NCBI GenBank assembly: GCA_024752435.1
Contig: CP103037.1
Coordinates: forward strand, 1,922,001 to 1,986,000
Direction: 5' to 3'
Length of the DNA: 64,000 nucleotides
Source: Allantophomopsis cytisporea
Taxonomy: Eukaryota; Ascomycota; Leotiomycetes; Phacidiales; Phacidiaceae
Below the pieces are notes generated by a model. It was not told the DNA's origin. It saw only the letters and a program-made list of their open reading frames with translations, and made no database searches. Both the position numbers and the translations under genes were made by a program. Positions 10,104 through 21,600 of this stretch are shown in pieces. Within the stretch, counting starts at the first letter, position 1. Each line of letters begins with the position of its first letter.

Positions 10104-13100
10104 ATGGCAGGACTCCCTCGACCCGCAGCTGTCGTCGCGCCTGCAAAGAGACAACACAGTATGCGCCCACCACCGCGACCATCAGTACCGCGGCCGCAAT
10201 CAACAATGCCTCCGTCGCAAAGAACAGATAGATCTCGTGCTACTTCCCCGACAGAGTCGATAGCATCGACAACAACCGGTGGAAACAAGAGGAAAGAGCG
10301 AGACTTTGATAAGGACGGAGGAGAGACGAACATCAAAGTCGTAGTGAGGTGTAGAGGGCGCAATGAGCGCGAACTTCGAGAGAATAGTGGCGTGGTACTA
10401 CATACAGATGGTGTACGAGGCAAGACCATAGAGTTGTCTATGGGTCCTAGTGCTCTGAGCAACAAGACATACCATTTTGACAAGGTCTTCTCGCCGGCTG
10501 CTGACCAAGCCATGCTCTACGATGAAGTTGTTACACCCATATTAGACGAAGTAAGTTTGTGTTTCGAATAGCTTATGATGCCCTGAAACTAATCTCAATA
10601 GATGCTGGCTGGTTTCAATTGTACGATTTTCGCATACGGACAGACGGGTACCGGAAAGACATACACCATGTCTGGTGATATGAATGACACTCTAGGAATG
10701 CTCTCGGATGCCGCTGGTATCATCCCCCGACTTCTTTATGCGCTGTTCAATAAACTCGAACTTGACGACGCAGAGAGCTCCGTCAAGTGCTCCTTCATTG
10801 AGCTGTATAATGAGGAACTCCGCGACTTGGTGTCAGTGGAAGAAGGCGCCAAGCTGAAGATCTTCGAAGATACGAGCAAACGAGGACATGCAACTACAGT
10901 TGTTCAAGGCATGGAGGAGGCATACATAAAGAGCGCTGTGGATGGAGTCAAGCTCTTACAAAAAGGAAGCCATAAGCGACAAGTTGCCGCAACGAAGTGC
11001 AATGACCTCAGTAGTCGAAGTCATACGATTTTCACGGTCACAGCTCATATCAAGCGTACTGCCGAAAACGGCGAGGATTATATCAGCACTGGAAAATTGA
11101 ACCTTGTCGATTTGGCTGGTAGTGAAAATATCCAGCGAAGTGGTGCAGAGAACAAGCGGGCCGCTGAAGCTGGACTTATCAACAAGAGCTTGTTGACTCT
11201 TGGGCGAGTCATCAACGCCCTTGTGGACAAAAGTTCTCATATCCCTTACCGAGAATCAAAATTGACGAGACTTCTGCAAGATTCATTGGGAGGGAGAACG
11301 AAGACATGCATTATTGCAACAGTATCACCAGCGAAGAGCAACCTCGAGGAGACCATATCGACATTGGACTATGCATTCAGAGGGAAGAACATTCGAAACA
11401 AACCACAGATCAACCAAATGGTCAACAAGAAGACGGTACTGAAGGAATTTACAGCGGAGATTGAGAAATTGAGAAGCGAACTCCTTGCGACACGCCAGCG
11501 AAATGGAGTCTACCTTACCAGTGAAGGATTCGAATCGATGGAGGCTGAGCGTGAGTCGATGAAGGTTCTGTCTGAAGAGCAAGCTGCAAAGATTGAAACT
11601 ATCGAAACAAACCTCAGAAACAAGGTCCAAGAACTCTTCACTATCACTTCCAATTTCTTGAACCTGAAGAAAGACTATGAAGGAATCAAGCTCGCTCATG
11701 ATGACACGAAGACTCTACTCGAACAGACCGAGTTTGTTCTTACCACCACACGCCAAAGTTTAGAGGAGGAGGCGGCTCTCCGAAAAGCTCATCAAGAAAC
11801 CGAGGAGAAGCTTAGTTTCGTAGGCAGTGAACTTATATCTACTCTGGGTCAGACAGTAGAGGACGTAGGAGGACTTCGAAAGAAAATCAGGCGCAAGTCT
11901 CATCTTCAAGATGTGAATCGCAGCAACTGGGCGAAGTCACAGGCACAGGTTTCTGATGTTACTAGTCTTGTTGAATCCCGCATCCAGGAGTTCCGAACAC
12001 AGCAAATCGAGCTTATGGCGACAGTGTCTGGAAGGATGCAGTCATTCGTGGAAGAAGAGCTTGAAAAGTTATCTGGCACTCAGAAGTTCTTGGAGGAAAA
12101 TGTCGCACTTTTCGGTGTCTCTGAGAAAGAGGTGTCTCAGCAAACCTCAGAAGCAAAGGAGAAGATGGATAACGTCCTGGAGGAGATCAAGACGCTTCGC
12201 GAGGATGTTAAGACCCGAGTCGGAGAGGGTCTTCAAGGGCTTTCCACAGCAGCTGAACGAATATCTGCTGAGGTCATCAGTGAACTTGGTGCCTTCCACA
12301 CTCAGCTCCATGGCTCCTACAGCTCTCTTGGTCGAGAGTTCAAGACAATGTTTGATGACCTTATCAAGCATATTAATGTGCAGAGAGCCGAGGCCAACAC
12401 TCTTCGTGAGCAACTTATGATTGCAAACAACGCCGCTGTGGAGGCCAAGACTCACGCTAACAGCCGCTTGGAGGCTGTTCTTGCAGAAGAGCGGGAGCAA
12501 TCAGTTCAAGATCGTCAGACCCTTTTGAACCAAATAACAAACCTCATCAACGCCCAGGGTGAAGCTCAAGAGGCTCGATTGGCATCGAAGATTGAGAGTG
12601 TCAAGAGCGAGATTGACGAATCGAAGAACGTCTTCGTTACAGCTACGTCCAGCTATGCTGAGAGTATGAACTCCTGGAATGTCAAGGAGGATGGACTGGT
12701 TGAAGAAGTGATGAAGTCCCGCGAGACCTTGAAGGCCAAGCTGAAAGATGACTGGATGGTAAGTCCAATATTCATGCGAAGGAACGAAATAATGCTAACT
12801 TATAATCGTAGTTGGCGAACAAGCACAATGCTACTTTGCAGACGTCGACAAAGTCCGTTCATGATGAGACTATTCGCATTGTAGACGAACAAATGAAAGA
12901 GATTAGTGTCCAGATGCAAGCTCTGGATGATTTTGTCGCCAGAGCCCGATCCCAAAACGCCAAACATCATGATGATCATGCTCACTCACTCCAGAACCTG
13001 TCAGCAACGGTCAAGACCTCTTACGGAAACATCGGCGAGCACTTCACCTTCTCTTACGGTCGTGTGAAGGACTTGGGCGAGGAAATGTCTTCAAAGACTG

Positions 13101-13705
13101 CCACCCTTCAAGAAGCCCTTTCACCTCTTGATACCGACCTACGCGTACCCTTGTCCGAGCTCCGTTCCCATATCTCAAACACCGCCCTTGAAGAGTACAC
13201 TCCTACCGGTGAAACTCCACAGAAGATTCAATATCAATACCCAACGACTCTTCCACGCACCGAAGCTCATGAGGCACTGCTCGCCGCATTTCGTCGCCCT
13301 GGAAGCTCGTCCACTACCTCAGCTACCCCAGTCAGCTCAGCGCCCACCTCTCCAGGCAAGCCACAAGTCTTCCACGACGAGAGCACAAGCGAGCCGGCAA
13401 CAATCACCAACGAAGCTCCAGAAAAACCCGCACTTGGTCTTCGCGAAGTCGACGTCAACGTTAATGCTGGTACACGACATAGCGAAAGCGCAGTGTCATC
13501 GCTCATGGCCGCCAGCTCAAACGAGGATGTGGCTCCACCTCTGAGGAGAGCGGCCACTGCGTCGTCAGGACTGAAGATGCCAAATAAGTTGGTGAGAAAT
13601 ACTAGTGTTGTTGCGCTTGAAGGTCGGGAAAATAACATCAGCCAGAGTCAGATGCCGGTATTTGCGCAGAGTACGGGGAGAAGGAGGAGTCCCAGACACG
13701 GTTAA
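10104..13705 (+). CDS. bimC: Kinesin-5 spindle motor (BimC/Cut7/Eg5 family)
   Basis: This is a plus-end-directed bipolar motor that slides antiparallel microtubules apart and separates spindle poles in mitosis. The model has exons 10104-10550, 10602-12758 and 12812-13705, giving 1165 residues, close to Aspergillus BimC. A Pro/Ser/Arg-rich head extension (1-75) precedes the motor (about 80-430). Motor motifs are the P-loop GQTGTGKT at about 162, NDLSSRSHT (switch I) and LVDLAGSEN (switch II). The neck reads INQMVNKKTVLKEFT, followed by a long coiled-coil stalk (about 440-980). Near residue 1003 ETPQKIQYQYP matches the BimC box, with a Cdk-type Thr-Pro site. The tail is Ser/Thr-rich and ends in a basic RRRSPRHG. 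Introns (GTAAGT..AATAG and GTAAGT..CGTAG) are both phase 0. Promoter side is the 2.1-kb gap. Confidence 0.96.
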
Positions 13706-14052
13706 TGTAGGTTCTGAGGTTTAGATTGTAAGATTGTATATTAGAATGGCATGGATTAGGGCTGGGCTTGGGCCTAGGGGAGTTAATACTATCAAGGGGC
13801 TTTGACTGGGTTTGGTTGGGTTGTATTTATTTTGGTCACGGTGTATCGTACTTTTCGTTCAAACCATCTATCGTTTTCAACCCGAAGTCTGTGCGCCCAA
13901 CTGTCTCGAAATTTGCACACCAACTTTGATGAACTTGGTAGGCACTAAATAGTTGGATGATGATTGGGGGGCATAAATCCAAATGTCAAAGAAGCACAGT
14001 TAGCTAAAAAGGCATCTGGGTACAAAGAGCAGAGTATTTTAATTCCGCTTAT
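13706..14052. other. Convergent 3' gap, 347 bases
   Basis: This lies between the kinesin-5 stop and the isoleucyl-tRNA synthetase stop. It should hold both 3' ends. I see nothing else in it. Confidence 0.6.
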
Positions 14053-17018
14053 CTAATCTACAATATCTTTACATCTGCCACATAGCTCATCCTCAACAGG
14101 CGCTACATACCTCCAGCATCTTGGGCATTTGGCCTCTTTAGGCGGCACCACCCACGCCATACCCCTTCCACCGGGTGTGTCAAATTGCGCGGAGAACTTC
14201 CACTCGCTATCCGTCGATCCATCCAGTTCCACCGAGGAGACCACAAATATCGTCTCAAGCTCAGATTCGTAGCGTTGGAAGACAGCGCGCGCTTCAGCAG
14301 GAACATCAAGTACAACGGCCGACTGCAGCGAGGAGCCAACGAGTTTCTGGCCACGAGCTTCTTCTTGTGCGGCTTTGACGGCTTCATTGGCCTTCATGAG
14401 CCATGGAAGATCGGCGCGGATCTCGTCCAAGAGGGTCTGGTTGAGATGCGAAGTGATCGATGTGTTGATAATTCGCTGCAGGGGATGCGTGCTCTGTTGC
14501 TTCAGCCACTCGGGAGCGTGCTCCCAGGACTCTTCGACGAGCATTGGGGTGATCGGTGCCAGCATGGCTAGTAATCCCTCGTATATCTCCCTCATGACAC
14601 CGCCTCCATCGCCACAATAGAGCCTGTCCTTGATGGCGTCCATGTAAAATGCTGAGAGATCAGCGTTGATCCAGCGGTTCAGGGCGTTGATGCCCTTGTA
14701 GAACTCGTGATTTCTGTATGCCTCGAAGACGGTGGCCATTACGGCCTCGAGCTGTAAGAGTGCGATCATGTCTATCTTCGTCAAGTCCTTCTTTGCATCT
14801 TGATGCATAGATCCCAGGAGCATTTTGATTGTACCACGGTATTTGAGAAGGGAGGTCTTGACTAGCTTTAATACCGGCTGTCCAATTGCGATATCTCGAG
14901 TATAATCACTGCTAGCAACCCACAGTCTCAAAGCATCTGGCCCAAGAGCATCGGCTTTCTTCCCTTTCTTACTGGCGGGTAGAAGAGAACCGTCCATGAT
15001 CTGGCCTGGTGCAATTACGTTTCCGATAGACTTTGACATTTTCCTACCTTTTTGGTCGAGAGTAAATCCATGTGTAATGAGGGTCTTAAACGGAGCAGCG
15101 TCCTTTCCAGAAGCACTGGTATGTGTCAAAAGACTGGATTGGAACCATCCTCGATGTTGATCGGTGCCTTCAAGATAGATATCTGCACGTTCTGGAGTCT
15201 GAGTCCAACTGCTACCACTGTCAAACCATACGTCCATTGTGTCCCGTCCACGTCGGTATGAGCCAGATAACCCAGATGGAATCCATGCTGGCTCATCTTC
15301 GGGATCGGTCCACCAGGCATCGGTGCCTCTCTGTTCAATCACAGAGATGATATGTGCAACGCTTTCCACAGTCAATACCGCCTTTCCGGACTCATCGTAT
15401 AAGGCTGGAATTGGCACTCCCCATGCACGCTGTCTGGAGATACACCACTCACTACGCCCTTTGACAAAACTTTCCAGGCGGGAACGTCCAGTATCTGGGA
15501 TAAATTTGACATCATCTAGGGACCGTAAGGCCTTCTCTTTGATGATGCCGACATCCGCAAACCATTGTTCCGTAGCTCGAATGACTACCGGGAGCTTCGT
15601 ACGCCAATCATATGGATACTTGTGCTTGTATTTATGTACAGCCAGAACCTGTGAGTCAATGACTTTGAGAACTTCTTTACTGGCTCCTTTAAGCACAGAT
15701 TGACCAGTAAGTCTAGATGGATTGTCTGGATAAGCTTCGTCGGTGAAACATCCCTGGTCATCTATTGGAGCAAATGCTGGAATCCCGAGCTTCAAGCAGA
15801 CTTCATAATCATCATGACCATGACCAGGAGCAAGATGGACCAGACCTGAACCAGATTCAGCAGACACAAAGTCTGCGTGAATGAGTGGCTGTTGAGGTGC
15901 ATCACGACCACGGAGACCATTGACATATTGACAGCCCTCGAGCTCAGATCCCACAATAGAGTCAATAACAATTTCTGTTGTTTGTTCAGGGGTGCAGATT
16001 TTCATGACATGTTCGACTCGTGACTTGGCTACAAGAAGTTGATCTTCTCCGTTGCGAAGGACTGAGTATTCAAGATCTTGGTGAACGGCAATGGCGCGAT
16101 TGGCTGGTAAGGTCCAAGGAGTTGTAGTCCAAATAAGCGCATGCAGTTTTCCAGGAGCCATACCCTTGTTTTGTAAGGCCATAGACAGACTTGTGATGGG
16201 GAATTTGATATATGCCGCAGTAGACTGATGATCATCCTTGTATTCTAGCTCAGCCTCGGCGAGAGCTGTTCTCGAAGATGGCGACCAATAAACCGGCTTG
16301 TTTCTCCTAAAAATAAGACCCTTTTTCACCATTTCCTGAAAAACACCCATTTGTTTCATTTCGAATTTCGTGTCAAGTGTTCTCCATGGGTTTTCCCAGT
16401 CTGCCATGACAGCCCATTCTCGGAATCCTGCCTTTTGCGCCTCAACCGTTCTAGTCGCCAGTTCTCGAGCAATTGATCGTACTGCGACCGCATCGAGTTG
16501 TTTGTCCTCGCCTTTGTGGTCTGCTCGGTATTGTTCGAGAGCCTTAACTTCGATAGGTAGGCCATGGCAATCCCATCCGGGGACGAATTGAACGCGGGAA
16601 CCTTCAATTGTCAGCTGGAGCACTTGAAAATGGGTTTTCTATAAGCTGTCTTCCACACTCGAGCTTGGTCTACCTTTTGCAAGCTGAACTCGACAGACAA
16701 TGTCCTTGAGTATCTTATTCAGTGCGTGTCCAATGTGCAAACTGCCATTGGCATATGGCGGTCCATCATGCAATATAAACGGTTTCTGGTCAGATCTCGT
16801 ACGCTTCTGCCATTCGTAAAGATCATCTGTACATTGTTTCAAGTATTTAGCTTGATCAGCTGTTGTCGTTCGTGGACTGAGATAAATCAGTATTGCGTTC
16901 GAGCTAGCGCCCAGCGCTGTAGCAATTGCTAGTGCTGTTCTGCTTACGGGAATGATGATTGAGGTAGTCTCAGTGTCGATGACCAGGACTTCGTTGGCTT
17001 GGATGGGCGCGCGCCCAT
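14053..17018 (-). CDS. ISM1: Mitochondrial isoleucyl-tRNA synthetase
   Basis: This class I aminoacyl-tRNA synthetase charges mitochondrial tRNA-Ile. The model has exons 17018-16948, 16876-16674 and 16622-14053, giving 947 residues. Introns are GTAAGC..CTCAG and GTAGAC..TCAAG; the frame closes at both. The N-terminus (MGARPSKPTKSWSSTLRLP) is basic and hydroxylated, as expected of a mitochondrial targeting region leading straight into the catalytic core. Class I signatures are visible: HIGH at 71-74 in PYANGSLHIGH, KMSKS near residue 617 in GRKMSKSIGN, and GWDCHGLPIE. CP1 editing-domain sequences such as WTTTPWTLPANRA are present. The C-terminus has a four-Cys zinc site (CPRCW and CGRC), as in bacterial-type IleRS. 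This bacterial-type layout and size separate it from the larger cytosolic enzyme. It is convergent with kinesin-5. Confidence 0.94.
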
Positions 17019-17743
17019 TGTCGCTGATTCATAATTCTTCTGGGATGTTCATTCATGGTCATCATTTTTGGACGAATTTGAAATATTTTGAGGCATACAT
17101 TCAGGCACCAACATAAGAACTGATTGGATTGACAAATGATACACTTCGTAGCTATGAGATTTTGAAGGCATATGGATTTCTTAGGTATTATGGAGGGATG
17201 TGATTATACAGATGCATATAAGGTGCGACTGTCTCCTCTATAAACCGAAATTCACCTTTGTATCGTACAACTTGTACTACCAGAATTGCACACTTGAAAT
17301 AGGATATACGTTTCATATATTCAGCGCTCCGGAGCAAATATCTAATAAGAATTGCACTTTCGTACAGTGATTACTGTTCTTCTAGAACTTCTTAAGTTAT
17401 CGGTCTATCCCATAAGATTCAGACGAAATACATACAAGAATCCAAGTCCTTGACCGACATTATCGTTTGCTAATCCTATCGAAGCTGAAATCTCTTTGCC
17501 AGGGATAACAGTATTCATCAATCTTTTAGAGTGTAACTATCAATATAATTTCAGGCGCTTATCATGCAGCCTCGCAGACCGTCTGGGTTCCCCAGCTCGT
17601 CTACCCCTCCTTCGGATATCCTCTCCATCTTCTGGTCTACCTCCACTATGCCCAGCTTTCATATCCCCAAAATCCCCAAGGAACTTGCAAAGAATTCAGT
17701 TATGAAAGCGGAGAAACTAGCAATGCGAACAGCAAATAAAATA
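17019..17743. other. Intergenic region, 725 bases
   Basis: This is the promoter side of the isoleucyl-tRNA synthetase gene. A plus-strand frame from 17564 (89 codons, with HIPKIPKELAKNS) overlaps the minus-strand candidate at 17744-18109; I cannot tell whether either is real. No repeats stand out. Confidence 0.45.
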
Positions 17744-18109
17744 CTAGGCCAATATGTTGTATGTAAATCGTGCCTTGTCGTTCTCAAATCCAAGATATGT
17801 CTCCATTTGATAGTGGCGAAACTTGTCCTCTGAGGCCACCATAACGAGAAGCAGGATCACCCAGTGAAACAGCCTTAGGATTATGATCGACAACAGCCAG
17901 TCCTTAAAGATTATTCCCACCACATACCCGGCCCCTTTGAAGATGTGAAGTACGGTTTGAGGAGTCCTCGAGACCTTCCTGTAGATCGCGTCGTGGGCGG
18001 GCCCCGTCACACGCTCTTGTCTGATGCCATCTTTCTCCGCAAAATCCTGGACCTCCACAGTTGCCAAAGGGCTGAAAAGAGAGTAGTCCTGGATAGCGGA
18101 ATGAATCAA
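17744..18109 (-). CDS. Possible small membrane protein, unknown
   Basis: This is an uninterrupted 121-codon minus-strand frame that I do not recognise. Its middle holds two hydrophobic segments, about residues 57-70 (GAGYVVGIIF) and 73-92 (LLSIIILRLFHWVILLLVMV), flanked by hydrophilic parts with mixed charges (RVTGPAHDAIYRKVSRT before, ASEDKFRHYQ after). The amino-acid mix is more protein-like than most chance frames nearby. Against it: no intron evidence, no family motif, and an overlapping plus-strand frame starting at 17564. It could be a genuine small gene, one exon of a larger one, or chance. Confidence 0.3.
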   Translation of the reverse strand: MIHSAIQDYSLFSPLATVEVQDFAEKDGIRQERVTGPAHDAIYRKVSRTPQTVLHIFKGAGYVVGIIFKDWLLSIIILRLFHWVILLLVMVASEDKFRHYQMETYLGFENDKARFTYNILA

Positions 18110-21100
18110 TGTACGAGAGTAAGGGCGAGTATATATTGATGATTAATCCACTATAAAAGGGGTTTTAACCATTCTGCTTTATAGCATGAAAGAGGTACCG
18201 ATTGGAGATTGAAAGAAAGGCATGACGGTAGTGAAATGATATGAAATAGACAACAGAAATATTACTTAGTTCTGGATATTCAGGGACTACAATACATATG
18301 CCCCGACTTGTGAATAAAACATATTTAAGGCTTATTTTAATAGGTCAGCATCCTTTAATAACATATTCAATAGCCTGCCTACAGTTTCACTTGCAAAACG
18401 ATGTGGTTTATAGAATTTGTATGTTATGTCATTCATAGCATAAACCGGCGACTATGTCATCGATAGTAAATTCTTAAACGATGACAAATCCCTTCATAAT
18501 GACCATTACGAAAGAGGCTTATTACTGAAAGCATCTCCCATAGATTAGTGAAAGACCATACATATTAACCAGGAATCTATTGTATTGAGTGTTCCTATGT
18601 TAGTTCTCCGAACGTGGCTATGAGCCTTGCTAGAAAGACAAATATTCACGTATATATGAAACTTCATTACGCTCTCGAAAGACGTTGAACAATAATACAT
18701 CTGTTCTACAACAATGCCTTCTCCAGTCTCCACGGAGGTAATCAATAGTAGGCAGCATGATCCGAGCAACGACCCGAGCCCGCCGTGCACCGCCTGAATA
18801 CTGAACCTTAAAATTGCTGTAGCCGCTGAGCATCATCGTTGATCATAGTACCGCTTACTCAAGTAGCGGATGGCATCACATTAGACCCATATAAAGAAGT
18901 CACATGGCAGCAAGGGGAGCACAAAAGTCATAGATAATCCCTACTAAGTGCGGGAATCTGACATGTCCATCCAAGACCACTTGAACAGGCCTTAGCGAGC
19001 ATCGTGCTTCTCAAGGGAAGATTATCTTGACAGGATAGGTGCAGATACCAATCTGCATGCCACCTTAAATCTTATGAGTGATTCGGGCCAAGGGAGGTCG
19101 TGGCAGATTGTGCTACTGTACTATGGCGTATGGAGGTGGTATGATATTGTATAGTTACTGCGTACACAGCATTAATATGTCAGGTCCTGGGTCTGGCTTT
19201 CAAGGCACCGTGTAATGATAGGGTAGGAATAGCTGTGCGGTTGTGCAATTCGATGTTTATCTGAAAGCTTGTCTACCAGCTGGGAGATGGGGGTGGGACA
19301 GTCACGGCTTACTATGAAACATGACCAGATATCATGAAAAGCACACCCACGAGTGAGTCGCACACAGTGGAGAGCTATTTAGTTTAAATGGCTGAGGGAG
19401 TCAGTTATGCGGGTCTCTTGGGACAAACTATGATGTATTACGTGTGGCTAGAGAGACATGAGTGTGAAGAGCGCGAGTGAAAAGATCGTTGAGGAATTAA
19501 AATCAAATGAAGTATGGAGTAGAGAGTATGGATGGATCACCAGATGGATAGACGATGGATATTACGAGGACCGAAGCATCAGACTACCCCAATACGGGCG
19601 GTGGCCGCCGAGAAGTCAAAAACGCTGACGCCAGCATGAAAACAATGCCGGATGGTAGTAATGACCCTTCTCCATTATCGCTGAGGGAAATACTGGGGAA
19701 TAAAGTTTCCAGCTCATGAATAAATGACATTCTGTATTCACGACACGGGAGGCCATATCTTTCTGCTGTGTATGTATGTACGCCGCACAGTACCTGCGGT
19801 GCGCACGGTAGAGTATCTTAGGGGATCTTAACGTCAAACTCAATACTAGGTCTAGCAGAACGACATCCCCTCTTTTTCAAGTCTTGTCAAGCCTCATCAG
19901 CCTGTCAGACCAGATCCAGCATCTATCATATTTGCTATCAGGTATTTGTGCTCACACGTGCTCGGTACCCACGGCGGGAGATGATACCAGGCATGGATAC
20001 GATACATGCATACGAGTACAACAAGGACAAAAACAAGAACAAGAAGAACGAGCATGGTTACGCCGTACAAGTATAGAGAATGCATACGTGAGATTGTACC
20101 TCGGTGAGATGTCTAGAGATTACCTGGGTACCTAGTAGACAAAATCCCCGCCCTCGTCATCAAACCGCAAAGAGAATATGACAGAGAGACAGAGACGACA
20201 AGACAAGTGGAGAGACAAGACAAATAGATACACCATATGGTATGTGCATCATGGTATTCTCCGTATATATGCGTCGATATTGACTTCGAAGAGCGATAAC
20301 CGCCGCGATGACAGGGTGGTAGATTACCATGGCGGAAAGTGCAAGACACAAAGAGGGGACGGCATCGCCGTGATTATGAAAATCCCATGAAAGTTAAATT
20401 CATAAGAACCTGGCCCAGCTTAGATGAGAGCAAGCAAGCAGACAAGCAGGCCGGTAGAGTATTGGGAAAACGGATGAGCTATGCGACGATATCCCGCAGT
20501 GTTGGTACATATTTATCAATTCATAGCAAGGGATGAGAGATATTGCGGAAATTGGTGACGCTCGTCTACGCTGTTGACCGACCCATGGACGACTCTGAGT
20601 CCACAGACACCGAACACAGACCTCACCTTACCAGTAGCCAGCGGCCATTTGACTTTTTGACGACAATTATCGTGCGTGTTGTGCGATATATCCTGGACTG
20701 CCATCTTAATCTACGCGTACGTGAAGCATCTCAGTCGCTAGAGCCCCAGCATCACCGTTGATATCCGTTGATATGTGCCCCTCAACCTGCCCTCCACACC
20801 ACACCCCCCCTTCGCTGATCCACAATCGCATCGCATCGCATAAGCAGATGAGAAATCACTTGGTGTCATCGAGGATGCACCGGTATGTGGTGTATCCGTT
20901 TGGAATCGTACGGCCTAGAAGGCTCCAGATGAGATAATTGGAGTTAAGGACTATCGGCGCATGCAAGGGCAAGCAAAAGCAACAGAAGAAAAGCACATGT
21001 CATTCGACCGGTCCCTGTCTATCAGGCACAACTTGTGTTTTGTGCAAAATCACCTCAGGCATAGGACTGCTGAGTGGAAGGTAATGAAGGTCGGGTGCAC

Positions 21101-21116
21101 AGCCGAGGCCAAGCAA

Positions 21117-21149
21117 GCATGGCATGGCATAGCATGGCATGGCATGGCA
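21117..21149. repeat. (GCATG)n pentanucleotide tandem repeat
   Basis: About six copies of GCATG/GGCAT, one with a single-base change (GCATA), lie head to tail. A second pentamer array follows about 30 bases later. Confidence 0.9.
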
Positions 21150-21180
21150 CCAACCCCCAAGAGCAGCTAAGGAAAAGCAA

Positions 21181-21214
21181 GATACGGTACGATACGATAC
21201 GATATGATAGCTCA
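21181..21214. repeat. (GATAC)n pentanucleotide tandem repeat
   Basis: About six copies of GATAC with a few variants (GGTAC, GATAT) lie head to tail, close to the GCATG array at 21117-21149. Confidence 0.9.
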
Positions 21215-21600
21215 TTCAGAGCATATGTACACAGTCGTACCTAAGTTATTGTGTAGTATATCCATACTTACCTAGCATATCAGACTTTTCTAGTACCTTA
21301 CACAGCATGCACAGCCAAGTGTATTAACTAGTCCCTCCCCTCCACGGGATACCGCATTCAATCTGGGCCACGGCACGAGGGAGCACATAACGACTAATAG
21401 ATGCTGTAACAGTCAATTGATGGTGAGATGGATGAAACGGGACGCGACACGAATAGCGGTTGCGCAGCTTGGTATGGGTTATGGATGCGCAGCGGTACGC
21501 GTGCACGAGGCAGAAGCAGAAGCAGAAACCGACCAAATCAAGTAATGTAAGATGCACAATCATGATATGTTGCTTGGAAATATAACACGGAATTTCGTGT

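Larger units (their letters stand above)
18110..21600. other. Gene-poor region, part 1
   Basis: No gene can be supported here on either strand. Frames are all under about 85 codons, overlap each other and lack motifs or paired splice sites. The stretch holds pentanucleotide repeats near 20825-20843, 21117-21149 and 21181-21214. Base composition is mixed rather than strongly AT-rich. Confidence 0.55.
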
